Source: Chelatococcus sp. HY11
GTDB taxonomy: Bacteria; Pseudomonadota; Alphaproteobacteria; Rhizobiales; Beijerinckiaceae
DNA: 64,000 nt
Direction of reading: 5' to 3'
NCBI RefSeq assembly: GCF_018398335.1
Contig: NZ_JAHBRX010000001.1
Location: 1,984,001-2,048,000, forward strand
Shown here: positions 55,636 to 64,000 of the stretch, piece after piece
Position numbering within the stretch: the first letter of the stretch is position 1
Layout of the letters: each line of letters begins with the position of its first letter
Notes under the pieces: generated by a model
The model's input: only the letters and a program-made list of their open reading frames with translations
Told to the model about the DNA's origin: nothing
The model's database searches: none
Made by a program: the position numbers and the translations under genes

Positions 55636-56130
55636 TTATGTCGGCTTTTTTGCCGGCCCGGCCTCAACGACCGACCATTCTCCTCCCGATGGACGGCACG
55701 CCTTACCTTGCAGCTTTCGCGGCCCGGTCTGCAAGACGAGATCCGCAAAAAAATCGCGGCAGACGTCATCGCCCTTGACATACGGCTGACCGGCAGGCGC
55801 GAAACTGCCGGACAACGCCGTCTCCGGATTGCTCCATGGGGCCGCTTCACCGTTGCCGATAGGGTCGAGGGCAACGGCCATCGCGCTTTTCGCCCGGCGC
55901 CAGTCCTCCGCCGTCAATTCCGGTGAAAGCGGTGAAGGCTGCTGGGCCGCCGTCGGGACCGAAGCCGTGACGTCGTCGTCCATCAGGCCAGCAACGGGAA
56001 AAGAAAGGCTGCAGCCACCAGCGATAAGTGAAATAGCGATAGCGCTGAACGCCAGAACAGGCCGCCTTATTGTCTGCCTTGCCTCGCCACGCTTGCTATT
56101 TCCCTTATAATCCAGCACTGACAGACTGCG
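55636..56130 (-). CDS. RT0821/Lpp0805-type surface lipoprotein
   Basis: 164 residues from the ATG at 56130, with GAAGGG upstream; eleven codons further upstream are open but look non-coding. Hydrophobic segment then a lipobox (LIAGGC), then WSNPETALSGSF and CRDFFADLVLQTG...GKACRPSGGEWSVV, the pattern of the surface antigen family seen in Rickettsia and rhizobia. Probably an outer-membrane lipoprotein of unknown role. Divergent from pdxH, only 46 bases apart. Confidence 0.8.
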   Translation of the reverse strand, partial: RSLSVLDYKGNSKRGEARQTIRRPVLAFSAIAISLIAGGCSLSFPVAGLMDDDVTASVPTAAQQPSPLSPELTAEDWRRAKSAMAVALDPIGNGEAAPWSNPETALSGSFAPAGQPYVKGDDVCRDFFADLVLQTGPRKLQGKACRPSGGEWSVVEAGPAKKPT

Positions 56131-56176
56131 CATAACGCGCCCTTCCACGCACTCTACATCCAAAGGAATTTAGGCT

Positions 56177-56791
56177 TTGGAACCGTTAATTAGCCGTGAC
56201 TTTTCGGGCGACAACGACCCTTTCCAGCTCTTTTCATCCTGGCTGAGGGACGCAGAGGCGAGCGAGCCGAATGATCCAAACGCGATGGCCCTCGCGACGG
56301 TTGACAGTGACGGTTTGCCAGACCTCAGGATGGTCCTTCTGAAGGGGCATGACGAACAGGGGTTCGTCTTCTACACCAACGAGGACAGCGCCAAGGGGCG
56401 GGAACTCACGGACAATCCGCGCGCCGCGCTGCTGTTCCACTGGAAGAGCCTGCGCCGCCAAGTCCGCGTGCGCGGCCCGGTCGAGGCCGTCCCGGACGCA
56501 GAATCGGATGAATATTTCGCGTCCAGGCCCCGCGGCAGCCAGATCGGCGCCTGGGCCTCGAAGCAGTCACAGCCCCTCGAGAGCCGCTTCGCCCTTGAAA
56601 AGGCGGTTGCGAGCTTCACGGCTAAGTTCGGCCTCGGCGCGGTGCCTCGGCCGCCGCACTGGCACGGTTTCCGGCTCGTGCCATCGGCCATCGAGTTCTG
56701 GCACGATCGCCCGTTCCGGCTGCATGACCGCATCCGCTTTTCCCGCAGCGCGAAGGATGCGCCGTGGAGCAAGGACCGGCTCTACCCCTGA
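56177..56791 (+). CDS. pdxH: Pyridoxamine 5'-phosphate oxidase
   Basis: 204 residues, with a TTG start chosen because an AAAGGA site lies eight bases upstream and the family usually begins here. Signatures [49 protein letters not shown] and C-terminal SKDRLYP are PdxH. It oxidises PNP or PMP to pyridoxal phosphate with FMN. A short divergent promoter separates it from the lipoprotein gene. Confidence 0.95.
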   Translation: MEPLISRDFSGDNDPFQLFSSWLRDAEASEPNDPNAMALATVDSDGLPDLRMVLLKGHDEQGFVFYTNEDSAKGRELTDNPRAALLFHWKSLRRQVRVRGPVEAVPDAESDEYFASRPRGSQIGAWASKQSQPLESRFALEKAVASFTAKFGLGAVPRPPHWHGFRLVPSAIEFWHDRPFRLHDRIRFSRSAKDAPWSKDRLYP

Positions 56792-56945
56792 GATCAGTCA
56801 AAAGAATACACCTTTCGGCAGCGCGGATGCGCATCCTGAGACGGAAGGCCTCACGGCCTGACGGTGGCCTCCGGGGTCGAATTCGCGCATTCTACGCGGC
56901 AGCAACCAGCCGCGGCCGGTACGGTCGACAGGCGAGCAGAGAGCG

Positions 56946-57701
56946 ATGGCCCAGATGTCCAACCAAGCACGGCGCATCATGCTGCTGACGGGAGCCAGCC
57001 GCGGCATCGGCCACGCGACGGTCAAGCGTTTCTCGGCCGCAGGTTGGCGCGTCATCACCTGCTCGCGCCACGGGTTTCCGGAGCAATGCCCCTGGGAAAT
57101 GGGGCCAGAGGATCACATCCAGGTCGACCTCGCCGACACTGACAATACCGCGGCCGCGATCGCCGAGATCCGGCATCGGCTCGAAGCCGAGGGCGGCGTG
57201 CTGCACGCGCTCGTCAACAACGCCGCCATTTCGCCCAAGGGCGACGGAGGCAGCCGGCTCGGCGCCCTCGAAACCTCGATCGAGGATTGGCAGCGCGTTT
57301 TCCGCGTGAATTTCTTCGCCCCTATCATGCTGGCGCGCGGGCTCGCTGATGAACTGGCGAACGCCCGCGGCTCGGTGGTCAACGTCACGTCCATTGCGGG
57401 CAGCCGTGTCCATCCTTTCGCCGGTTCGGCCTACGCGACATCAAAGGCGGCGCTCGCCGCCCTGACGCGGGAAATGGCGGCGGACTTCGGCCCCTTGGGC
57501 ATTCGCGTCAACGCGATCTCACCGGGCGAGATCGACACGTCGATCCTCTCGCCAGGCACCGAGAAGCTCATCGGCCAGATCCCCATGCGCCGGCTCGGCA
57601 CGCCGGACGAAGTCGCGAAAGCCATCTATTTCCTGTGCACGGACGCGTCGTCCTACGTGGCCGGCGCTGAATTGCACATCAACGGCGGCCAGCACGTCTG
57701 A
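56946..57701 (+). CDS. SDR-family oxidoreductase
   Basis: 251 residues. Rossmann motif TGASRGIGHA, NNAAIS, and YATSK (Tyr-x3-Lys catalytic pair) are present, with a C-terminal GGQHV as in 3-oxoacyl-reductase-like SDRs. An NAD(P)-dependent dehydrogenase or reductase; the substrate cannot be set. It lies 150 bases after pdxH and 30 bases before the NUDIX gene on the same strand. Confidence 0.92.
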   Translation: MAQMSNQARRIMLLTGASRGIGHATVKRFSAAGWRVITCSRHGFPEQCPWEMGPEDHIQVDLADTDNTAAAIAEIRHRLEAEGGVLHALVNNAAISPKGDGGSRLGALETSIEDWQRVFRVNFFAPIMLARGLADELANARGSVVNVTSIAGSRVHPFAGSAYATSKAALAALTREMAADFGPLGIRVNAISPGEIDTSILSPGTEKLIGQIPMRRLGTPDEVAKAIYFLCTDASSYVAGAELHINGGQHV

Positions 57702-57731
57702 GGCCGGCCGGCCGATGGAAGGGATCGCGCA

Positions 57732-58235
57732 ATGACCGCCTCCGCCGGAGACCCGGCCTCGGGCCGGGAGAACGGCCGGCTCTATCCGGCAGCGCCCCGG
57801 CTCGCGGCAAGCGTTGCGGTGTTTCGCGACGGCAAGGTCTTGCTCGCTGCGAGGCGATATCCACCCATGGCGGACGTCTGGAGCCTCCCGGGCGGCCACG
57901 TGGAACTTGGGGAAACCCTGGAAGCCGCCGCGCTGCGGGAGCTCGTGGAGGAAGTGGGCGTCAGGGCGACAATTCTCGGCTTCGCCGGTCATGCGGAGGT
58001 CATTGAGCGCGACAGCACGGGCGTAAAGCGCCATTTCGTCGTGGCAGCCTTTGCGGCAAGCTGGCAAAGCGGTGAAGGAGCCGCGATCGCGGAAGTCGCT
58101 GCGGTGGACTGGGTTGACCCGTATGATCTCGGGGAGCGGGCGGTCACACCGGGGTTGCGTGATATCGTGGCCCGCGCCGCTCTCATTGTTGAACGTGGCG
58201 CGCCGATAGCCGGGCGCCATGATGGGTCCATTTGA
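57732..58235 (+). CDS. NUDIX hydrolase
   Basis: 167 residues. The Nudix box is intact: GGHVELGETLEAAALRELVE followed by EVG. N-terminus SVAVFRDGKVLLAARRYPP. It probably hydrolyses a nucleoside diphosphate derivative or sugar nucleotide; no more can be said. It is followed, with a 4-base TTGA overlap, by the TIGR02301 gene. Confidence 0.93.
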   Translation: MTASAGDPASGRENGRLYPAAPRLAASVAVFRDGKVLLAARRYPPMADVWSLPGGHVELGETLEAAALRELVEEVGVRATILGFAGHAEVIERDSTGVKRHFVVAAFAASWQSGEGAAIAEVAAVDWVDPYDLGERAVTPGLRDIVARAALIVERGAPIAGRHDGSI

Positions 58236-58876
58236 AACGCCAGGTTTTTGAAACGCCAAGTTCGAGGCCAGATCGAGTGCACGAACGTCACGCGACCCCC
58301 TTGCGGCCGCTGAGCCCCCGGCCCCATCGCAAATGGAGCGGCTATCCCGTCCCGGCGGCTGTCGCGGTCGCCTTCCTTATCGCGCTGCCGACGCCTGCCG
58401 CTTTGGCGCTCGGCCGCGGCGATGGCCCCTCCTTCGGCACGGCGAGGTCGGAACCGGCTCTCGCGGCCAACACGGCTCCAGCCGCGCGGGATAAAAGCGC
58501 GCAGGAGCAGGGTAACGGCAAGAACGGCGCGGCATCGCCGCCGGCGGATGCCCCGGCGTCCGCGCCCGAGGAGCGGCCACTCTATGAGGGCCAGATGCTG
58601 CGGCTCGCCGAGGTGCTGGGCGCCCTCTCCTTCCTCCGCAATTTGTGTGGCGCGAACGATGCTCCACAATGGTATGAGAAAATGCGCGCGCTGATCGACG
58701 CCGAGGCGAGTACCGCCGCGGAACGCGAGCGTCTGGCGGGAGCGTATAATCGCGGTTTCAACGGCTACGCCCTCACCTACAGGCGCTGCAACGCATCGGC
58801 GGAAGCGGCCATCACGCGTTTCCTCGATGAGGGCGCGCGGCTCGCAGCCACCATAAGCTCGCGCTTTGGTGGTTGA
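58232..58876 (+). CDS. TIGR02301 family exported protein
   Basis: 214 residues from a TTG that overlaps the NUDIX stop (TTGA). It has a hydrophobic segment (VPAAVAVAFLIALPTPAALAL) that acts as a signal peptide or anchor, then a polar Ala-rich linker, then the family domain (LYEGQMLRLAEVLGALSFLR, later GFNGYALTYRRCN). Function unknown; common in this order of bacteria. The real start may be internal. Confidence 0.85.
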   Translation: MKRQVFETPSSRPDRVHERHATPLRPLSPRPHRKWSGYPVPAAVAVAFLIALPTPAALALGRGDGPSFGTARSEPALAANTAPAARDKSAQEQGNGKNGAASPPADAPASAPEERPLYEGQMLRLAEVLGALSFLRNLCGANDAPQWYEKMRALIDAEASTAAERERLAGAYNRGFNGYALTYRRCNASAEAAITRFLDEGARLAATISSRFGG

Positions 58877-59069
58877 ATAAGGTCATTTCCAGGCGCCAAG
58901 CCGCGTGACTGTCGTTTTTATGCATCAGGGTAAACATGTTTGCGGCGCGCCGGCCGATTTCCTGTGTGTCGTTAACCGCCTCGCAACAACTGGCTGGCGC
59001 CGGTCATGCTTCCTGCGTAAGCTCGAATCCGTTGCGTTTTTTCCCTCTTCAGGACCATCGGTTTCACGC

Positions 59070-59324
59070 ATGGACGATTCTCAGCCCCATCTCGATATGA
59101 TTGACACGAGCGAGGAAAAGCGGGCTGCCCTGGCTTATCTCAGCGAGGCCTTCGCGGAGGCACAGCTCGACGGCCTCGATGGCGACTGCGTGGCTCACGC
59201 CGCCTTGTTCACCGCCTTCCACGAACTCGTCACGACCTATGGCGAGGAAGCCGTCGCCCGATTCGCGGAAAATCTGCCGACCCGCATCCGTGGCGGCGGG
59301 TTTACGAGCGGCTTGAGGCATTAG
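59070..59324 (+). CDS. Small conserved-looking hypothetical protein
   Basis: 84 residues from the ATG at 59070. An open frame extends 55 codons further upstream but that part is not convincing. The protein (DSQPHLDMIDTSEEKRAAL, then LTTYGEEAVARFAENLP after the start) is acidic and helical with no membrane segment. No family recognised. The ribosome site is poor (AGGA about 16 bases upstream). Confidence 0.55.
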   Translation: MDDSQPHLDMIDTSEEKRAALAYLSEAFAEAQLDGLDGDCVAHAALFTAFHELVTTYGEEAVARFAENLPTRIRGGGFTSGLRH

Positions 59325-59458
59325 AAGCCGTCAGGGTCATATCCGACGCTTTCTTCCCGAAGCTTGAGGTTACCGATCGCTAGACCTATGTGTCAGCGAC
59401 CATGCCGCTTCGTCGCATGGTGCTCGTCGGTCAGGCCCAGTCGTGGAAGGAGTTCATC

Positions 59459-60337
59459 ATGCCGTCAGCTTTCCTGGCGGATCGCGGAGTCATCCGCATC
59501 TCCGGCGCCGATGCCCTCGATTTCCTGCAGAACATTCTAACCTGTCGCCTGGACGATCTTGAGCCGAACGTGGGCCGTCTCGGTGCCCTGTTGTCGCCCC
59601 AGGGCAAGATCTTGTTCGACGGCTTGTTCACGCCAGCCCCCGAGGGCGGGTTCTTCGTCGATACGACACAAGCCTCGATCCCTGATTTTCTCAAGCGCCT
59701 CACGCTTTACAAGCTGCGCAGCAAGGTTCTCCTCGAGGATCTGTCGGCGACGCTCGCGATCGCGGCCGGATGGGACGGCGCGGAGGCGCCGATCGGCACC
59801 CTGCTGACCTATGACGACACCCGCGCCCCAGGTCTCGGCCGCCGTTTCATCGGCGAGCGGGCAGCCTATGCCAACGCGAGCCTCCTGGATGCGAGCGCCT
59901 ATCATGCCCATCGCATCGCCACGGGCGTCCCGGAAGGCGGACAGGATTTCGCCTTCGGCGATGCCTTCCCGCACGAGACGATGATGGATCAGATGGGCGG
60001 TGTTGTCTTCGACAAGGGCTGCTACATCGGCCAGGAGGTCGTTTCACGCATGCACCACCGCGGCACCGCGCGCACGCGCATCGTGATCGTCACCTTTGCG
60101 GATGGCGACGCGCCCGTCGGACAAACGCCGGTGGAGGCTGGCGGCAAGCTGGTCGGCCATCTCGGTTCTCATGCGGGCTCCGTCGGGCTCGCCATGCTGC
60201 GGCTCGACCGGGTGGTCGACGCGCAGGCCGCAGGCCTGCCGCTTTTAGCCGACGGACGGCCGCTGACGGTCGCCTTGCCCGGCTATGCCAGCATCGCCTT
60301 CCCCACAACCGCCGCAAACGATGGGCCGGCGCCATGA
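59459..60337 (+). CDS. ygfZ: YgfZ/GcvT-type folate-binding protein
   Basis: 292 residues; a perfect GAAGGAG site before the ATG at 59459 sets the start rather than the frame opening 23 codons upstream. The C-terminal motif KGCYIGQEVVSRMHHRG is the diagnostic YgfZ pattern with its essential cysteine. YgfZ helps iron-sulfur enzyme maintenance and uses folate. It overlaps the next gene, tag, by 4 bases (ATGA). Confidence 0.94.
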   Translation: MPSAFLADRGVIRISGADALDFLQNILTCRLDDLEPNVGRLGALLSPQGKILFDGLFTPAPEGGFFVDTTQASIPDFLKRLTLYKLRSKVLLEDLSATLAIAAGWDGAEAPIGTLLTYDDTRAPGLGRRFIGERAAYANASLLDASAYHAHRIATGVPEGGQDFAFGDAFPHETMMDQMGGVVFDKGCYIGQEVVSRMHHRGTARTRIVIVTFADGDAPVGQTPVEAGGKLVGHLGSHAGSVGLAMLRLDRVVDAQAAGLPLLADGRPLTVALPGYASIAFPTTAANDGPAP

Positions 60338-60984
60338 ATGACACCACGGACAATGCCGCCCCCAATGGGCTCGTCGATCATCCCGACGGCAAGCGGCGCT
60401 GCTGGTGGCCGGGTTTCGACCCGCTCTACGTCACCTACCACGACACCGAATGGGGGGTGCCGGAGTTCGACGACCGGGCCCTGTTCGAGAAGCTTATTCT
60501 CGACGGCTTTCAGGCCGGACTGTCCTGGATCACCATTCTCAGGCGCCGCGAGGGCTTCCGCGAGGCCTTCGCGGGCTTTGACCCGGAGGTGATCGTTCGC
60601 TTCGACGAGGCCAAGCGCGCGGCGTTGATGGAGGACACCCGCATCATCCGCAACCGGGCCAAGATTGAGGGCACCGTGAAGAGCGCGCGCGCCTGGCTCG
60701 ACATCATGGAAAACGGTGGTTTTTCACGGTTTCTCTGGGATATCGCCGGGGGGCGGCCGCAGCAGAGCAATCTCCGCTCGCGCGCCGAGGTGCAGGCGGA
60801 GACGGAGACCTCGCGCCGGATGTCGAAAGCCCTGAAGGCGGCGGGCTTCACCTTCTGCGGCCCCACCATCACCTACGCCTTCATGCAGGCGGTCGGCATG
60901 GTCAACGACCATCTGGTGGGCTGCTATCGCCACGCCGAATGCGCGGAGCTCGCCGACCATATGCCCGAGGGCTTCCGTTCGTGA
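60334..60984 (+). CDS. tag: DNA-3-methyladenine glycosylase I
   Basis: 216 residues. Tag signatures: CWWPGFDPLYVTYHDTEWGV, FQAGLSWITILRRREGFREA, and the C-terminal zinc pair HLVGCYRHAEC. It excises 3-methyladenine from alkylated DNA. The start overlaps ygfZ (ATGA) and its stop overlaps the GTG of the next gene. Confidence 0.95.
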   Translation: MNDTTDNAAPNGLVDHPDGKRRCWWPGFDPLYVTYHDTEWGVPEFDDRALFEKLILDGFQAGLSWITILRRREGFREAFAGFDPEVIVRFDEAKRAALMEDTRIIRNRAKIEGTVKSARAWLDIMENGGFSRFLWDIAGGRPQQSNLRSRAEVQAETETSRRMSKALKAAGFTFCGPTITYAFMQAVGMVNDHLVGCYRHAECAELADHMPEGFRS

Positions 60985-61661
60985 CAACACAGGGCGGATC
61001 GTCGGGGACGCGGTCGGGAAGCAAGGCGGCGCGCGCCTGGCAGCGCATGCTGTCCGGCCGGCGGCTCGATCTGCTCGACCCATCGCCGCTCGATATCGAG
61101 ATCGAGGACATCGCGCACGGGCTCGCGCGGGTTGCCCGCTGGAACGGCCAGACCAGCGGGCCGCAGATCTATTCCGTCGCCCAGCATTCCCTTCTGGTCG
61201 AAGCCATCGCCTGCCACATGGTTTCGTCCAAGACCGCCTCTGCTGCGCATTGGCAGCTTGGCGTGCTGCTGCACGACGCCGCAGAATATGTCATCGGGGA
61301 CATGATCTCGCCCTTCAAGACAGTCATGGGCGGCACCTATCGCGAGGTGGAGGCCCGACTCATGGCCGCCATCCATCTGCGCTTCGGCCTGCCGGCGACG
61401 CTCAGGTCCGACGTGCGCGATCTCACCAAACGGGCCGACCAGCAGGCGGCCTATCTGGAAGCGACACGGCTTGCCGGCTTCGACCGCGCCGAGGCCGTGA
61501 AATTCTTCGGCCGGCCGGCCGCCCTTCCGCAGTCCGCCCTGTCCTATCTCGCCCCGTGGAGCGCGGATGAGGCGAAAGCGCGCTTTCTGGCACGCTTCCA
61601 GAGCGTGAGCGCAACAACCGGCCTAACGCTTAACAGCGGCCCCGTCGCGACTTCTGATTGA
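60981..61661 (+). CDS. HD-domain hydrolase (YfbR-like nucleotidase type)
   Basis: About 226 residues from the GTG at 60981, which overlaps the tag stop (GTGA). The HD motif is H...LLHDAAEYVIGDMISPFK, with an earlier metal His in IYSVAQHSLLVEAI. It resembles YfbR-type 5'-nucleotidases that act on dNMPs. The exact substrate is inferred only. The unit ygfZ-tag-HD is tightly coupled. Confidence 0.85.
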   Translation: MTTQGGSSGTRSGSKAARAWQRMLSGRRLDLLDPSPLDIEIEDIAHGLARVARWNGQTSGPQIYSVAQHSLLVEAIACHMVSSKTASAAHWQLGVLLHDAAEYVIGDMISPFKTVMGGTYREVEARLMAAIHLRFGLPATLRSDVRDLTKRADQQAAYLEATRLAGFDRAEAVKFFGRPAALPQSALSYLAPWSADEAKARFLARFQSVSATTGLTLNSGPVATSD

Positions 61662-61806
61662 AACGGAAACGCGGCTTTATAGATGCGTGCATGGCCCCTT
61701 AATCCCATGTTGCTAAACCAATCCCTTCTAGAGATCTGACCGTACACACGAATCGCCTTATGGTCGCACCTTGACCGCTTTGAATGTGACCAGTTTGGAT
61801 CGACCC

Positions 61807-62325
61807 ATGCCTGCCATCCATGTCTGCCCCTTGTCCCGCCTCTCGGAGACTGTGGCGGCCTCCTCAGCCAGTCATCTCATTTCGCTGACGAGCGGCGATA
61901 CCACCACGGCTACCCCAGACGCCATCGCGGCCGGCCATCATCTCAGCATCCGTATGAGCGACATCGTCGCGCCTCTCGATGGCCATGTGCTGCCCGACGT
62001 CGAACATGTGGACGCCTTGCTCGCCTTCGTCCACGATTGGCCGCGCGAGCACCCGCTCGTCATTCACTGCTTCGCGGGCATCAGCCGTTCCACGGCCGCG
62101 GCTCTCGTGTCGTTCTGTGCCCTGAACGCCAATCAGGACGCAGAAGAGGCGGCCAAGGCCTTGCGTCTGGCCTCCCCGTCCGCGACGCCGAATATCCGTT
62201 TCATCGAGGTTGCCGATGCGCGCCTCGGCTATGAGGGACGACTGGTCGCCGCCACCAATGCCATCGGCCGCGGCTGCGAGGCGTTCGAGGGCGAGCCCTT
62301 CGTCCTTCCGTTGCATAACGCCTGA
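61807..62325 (+). CDS. Tyrosine phosphatase-like protein
   Basis: 172 residues from the ATG at 61807; a TTG at 61771 would add 12. The catalytic loop HCFAGISRSTA (Cys-x5-Arg) is intact, as in dual-specificity phosphatases. A general acid Asp is expected upstream (HDWPREHPLVIH). It probably acts on a phosphoprotein or small phosphate ester. It is followed 15 bases later by the NrtR-like gene. Confidence 0.88.
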   Translation: MPAIHVCPLSRLSETVAASSASHLISLTSGDTTTATPDAIAAGHHLSIRMSDIVAPLDGHVLPDVEHVDALLAFVHDWPREHPLVIHCFAGISRSTAAALVSFCALNANQDAEEAAKALRLASPSATPNIRFIEVADARLGYEGRLVAATNAIGRGCEAFEGEPFVLPLHNA

Positions 62326-62339
62326 GCGCGAAGCGAGGT

Positions 62340-63323
62340 ATGGAGCCCTCCACCCCGTTGTCCACAGCCATCGAGATCGGCCTCGCGGCCGCGATCGTCG
62401 TGGTCAAGGGAGATGTGCCGCAAATCCTCGTCGCACGTGGCGGCGATGCGACGCCGGGCCTGCCGTTCGGTGTCTTCGATCCGCTCGCCCATCGCACCTT
62501 CGAGATCGGCCTCAGGGCCTGGGTGAAGGAGCAAACCGGCTTCAGCCTGGGCTATGTCGAGCAGCTCTATACCTTCGGTGATCGTGGCCGGCACGCCCGG
62601 CGCGGCGATGGCGAGCCGCACGAGGTGTCGGTGGGCTATCTCGCGTTGACCCGCCTCGGCGCGGAGGCCAGCGAGGTGCCGACGACCGCACGCCTCCTGC
62701 CCTGGTATCATTTTTTCCCCTGGGAAGACTGGCGCAGCGGCAAGCCCGAATGCCTCGCCGCGATCCTCCCGGCGCTCGATGAGTGGGCCGCCGACGCCAT
62801 CGCCGACCGGGAGGAGATCGAGCGGCGCGGCCTGTCCCGCCGCGAGCGGCTGAAGCTCAGCTTCGGCACGGCAAGCATCCCCTGGGACGAGGAAAAGGCG
62901 CTCGACCGCTATGAACTGCTCTATGAAGCCGGCCTTGTCGGGGAAGCGCTACGCGACGGGCGGCGGAGCGCCGAGGCGCGCGCTAGCTTGCCTCCGGCGG
63001 GCGAGATGATGCGCTACGACCACCGCCGCATTCTGGCGACCGCGATCAGCCGTCTGCGCGCCAAGCTCAAGTATCGACCGCTCATCTTCGAGCTGATGCC
63101 ACCCACTTTCACGCTGACCGCCCTGCAGCGCACCGTCGAGGCCATCGCCGGCCGGCACCTTCACAAGCAGAATTTCCGGCGCTTCGTAGAAGGCACCGCG
63201 CTCGTCGAGCCGACGGGCGACATGGCGCCGACGGCGGGGCGTCCGGCCGCCGTGTTTCGCTTCCGCCGCGAGGTGCTGCAGGAAAGGCCTTCGCTTGGCC
63301 TGCGCCTGGGCGGGCGGGGCTGA
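62340..63323 (+). CDS. NrtR-type NUDIX transcriptional regulator of NAD metabolism
   Basis: 327 residues. The N-terminal domain is NUDIX-like but its Nudix box is degenerate (FEIGLRAWVKEQTGF), and the C-terminal part has the NrtR winged helix (PTFTLTALQRTVEAIAG, then HKQNFRRFVEG). NrtR proteins sense ADP-ribose and control NAD or related genes. No NAD gene lies nearby, so targets are elsewhere. An enzyme role is unlikely given the box. Confidence 0.82.
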   Translation: MEPSTPLSTAIEIGLAAAIVVVKGDVPQILVARGGDATPGLPFGVFDPLAHRTFEIGLRAWVKEQTGFSLGYVEQLYTFGDRGRHARRGDGEPHEVSVGYLALTRLGAEASEVPTTARLLPWYHFFPWEDWRSGKPECLAAILPALDEWAADAIADREEIERRGLSRRERLKLSFGTASIPWDEEKALDRYELLYEAGLVGEALRDGRRSAEARASLPPAGEMMRYDHRRILATAISRLRAKLKYRPLIFELMPPTFTLTALQRTVEAIAGRHLHKQNFRRFVEGTALVEPTGDMAPTAGRPAAVFRFRREVLQERPSLGLRLGGRG

Positions 63324-63375
63324 CGCGGTGCACGGCGGCACCATGAATTTCGCGGGTTTGAGGTAGAACGAAGCC

Positions 63376-64000
63376 ATGGAATGGGTACTGCTCGGGCTCC
63401 TGATATTGGCCCTGCCGATCATGACGATCGCCAGTTTCATCATGGCGTTAGGCCTCAGGCAGCGCACGCGTCTCCTCGAGGAGAAGGTCGAGGGGCTGGA
63501 GCGGTCTCTCGCTCTCGGCGAACGCCCCGCGCAAGCACCAATCGTGCCCTCCCCGACGCAGGAAGAGTTGGAGCCGCCCGCAGAGGAAACGGCAGAGGCG
63601 CCGGAGGCAAAGGCGGACGCCGTCCCGCCGGAGCCCGCGCCTGAATCCGATGCTCCCGAATGGTCGCAAGCCGCCCGCGAGGACACCCCCGACGAACAGG
63701 CTGCAGCACCTGCGGAACCGCGGCCCGGTCTGGAGGAGCGGCCTGGCCTAGAAGAACGGCTTGGCTCGCGCTGGGCCGTGTGGGTCGGCGGCATCGCGCT
63801 GGCGCTCGGTGGTTTCCTGCTGGTGCGCTTTTCCGTCGAACAGGGCTATTTCGGCCCTGGCGTGCGCGTCATGGGCGCCGCCCTTCTCGCGCTCGCGCTG
63901 ATCGCCGCCGGCGAATGGTTTCGCCGGCGCGAGCGCGCGGAAGCGTTTGCGGGCATCCCCTCGGCGCATGTGCCAAGTGTGCTGACGGCGGCGGGAACCG
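63376..64000 (+). CDS. DUF2339 membrane protein (partial, C-terminus beyond window)
   Basis: About 208 codons are visible with no stop before the window edge. N-terminal helix (VLLGLLILALPIMTIASFIM), a charged coiled-coil start (RQRTRLLEEKVEGLERSL), then a long Glu/Pro/Ala-rich linker and the start of a multi-helix DUF2339 region (RWAVWVGGIALALGGFLLVR). DUF2339 proteins are large inner-membrane proteins of unknown function. It follows the NrtR-like gene by about 50 bases. Confidence 0.85.
   Translation, partial: MEWVLLGLLILALPIMTIASFIMALGLRQRTRLLEEKVEGLERSLALGERPAQAPIVPSPTQEELEPPAEETAEAPEAKADAVPPEPAPESDAPEWSQAAREDTPDEQAAAPAEPRPGLEERPGLEERLGSRWAVWVGGIALALGGFLLVRFSVEQGYFGPGVRVMGAALLALALIAAGEWFRRRERAEAFAGIPSAHVPSVLTAAGT

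Noticed and set aside
1-64000. tRNA, rRNA, CRISPR arrays, prophage
   Set aside because: No T-loop/anticodon cloverleaf pattern, regular spaced repeats or phage structural genes were seen on reading both strands; a dedicated search could still find a missed tRNA.

Overview
This 64 kb window is chromosomal DNA of a GC-rich alphaproteobacterium, most likely of the order Hyphomicrobiales (Rhizobiales). The main reasons are a BA14K-family protein, a TIGR02301-type exported protein, an RT0821/Lpp0805-type surface lipoprotein, an NrtR-like NUDIX regulator, a RibB with a degenerate RibA domain, and the run of housekeeping genes aroC/ribB, fabI, dnaJ, pdxH, ygfZ and tag. The genus cannot be fixed from sequence alone. 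I found no rRNA, tRNA, CRISPR array, prophage or intact insertion sequence.

Layout. 1-4726 (minus): an operon of an outer-membrane SphA/phenol-MetA-like barrel, a copper-type formylglycine-generating enzyme, an exported HAD phosphatase, a MoxR ATPase and a DUF58 protein cut by the window edge; no sulfatase is visible. 4727-6010: gene-poor DNA with several perfect inverted repeats. 6011-9763: AI-2E family permease, a PAS-GGDEF diguanylate cyclase, then two unrecognised small proteins with tryptophans spaced 11 or 22 residues apart, each preceded by the same 18-base box at the same distance from its start. 10084-12627: a SsuABC/TauABC-type importer. 13001-14743: a DUF4214/RTX-like secreted protein without a secretion system. 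15108-21826: AraC regulator, sugar ABC importer, and a divergent DHDPS-family aldolase with an FCD-GntR regulator and a palindromic operator. 22092-26516: small exported protein, CspA, a sulfide/persulfide pair (MBL hydrolase and DUF442), and an MHS-type permease. 26623-33676 (minus): a complete cytochrome bd operon, GbsR-like regulator-cydD-cydC-cydA-cydB-cydX, including a 39-residue CydX. 34099-41121: DmeF-like metal exporter, an AT-rich AraC gene, exported hypotheticals, MBL hydrolase, DUF1499 protein and L,D-transpeptidase.

41474-64000 is mostly housekeeping: HDAC-like deacetylase, HTH-RibB-RibA-like fusion, chorismate synthase, BA14K protein, a 1352-residue Pls/PosA-type adenylation-carrier-hexapeptide membrane protein, FabI with a histidine phosphatase, Kup potassium transporter, a CbpA-type DnaJ, PdxH, SDR, two NUDIX proteins, TIGR02301, YgfZ, Tag, HD hydrolase, tyrosine phosphatase and the start of a DUF2339 membrane protein. 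Several genes overlap by 4 bases (ATGA, TTGA or GTGA), which indicates translational coupling.

The most novel-looking item is the pair of Trp-periodic small proteins at 8453-9763 with their shared upstream box. Next are the HTH-RibB fusion, the NRPS-like protein, the RTX variant repeats, and the palindromes and FNR-type box around the cyd operon and dmeF.
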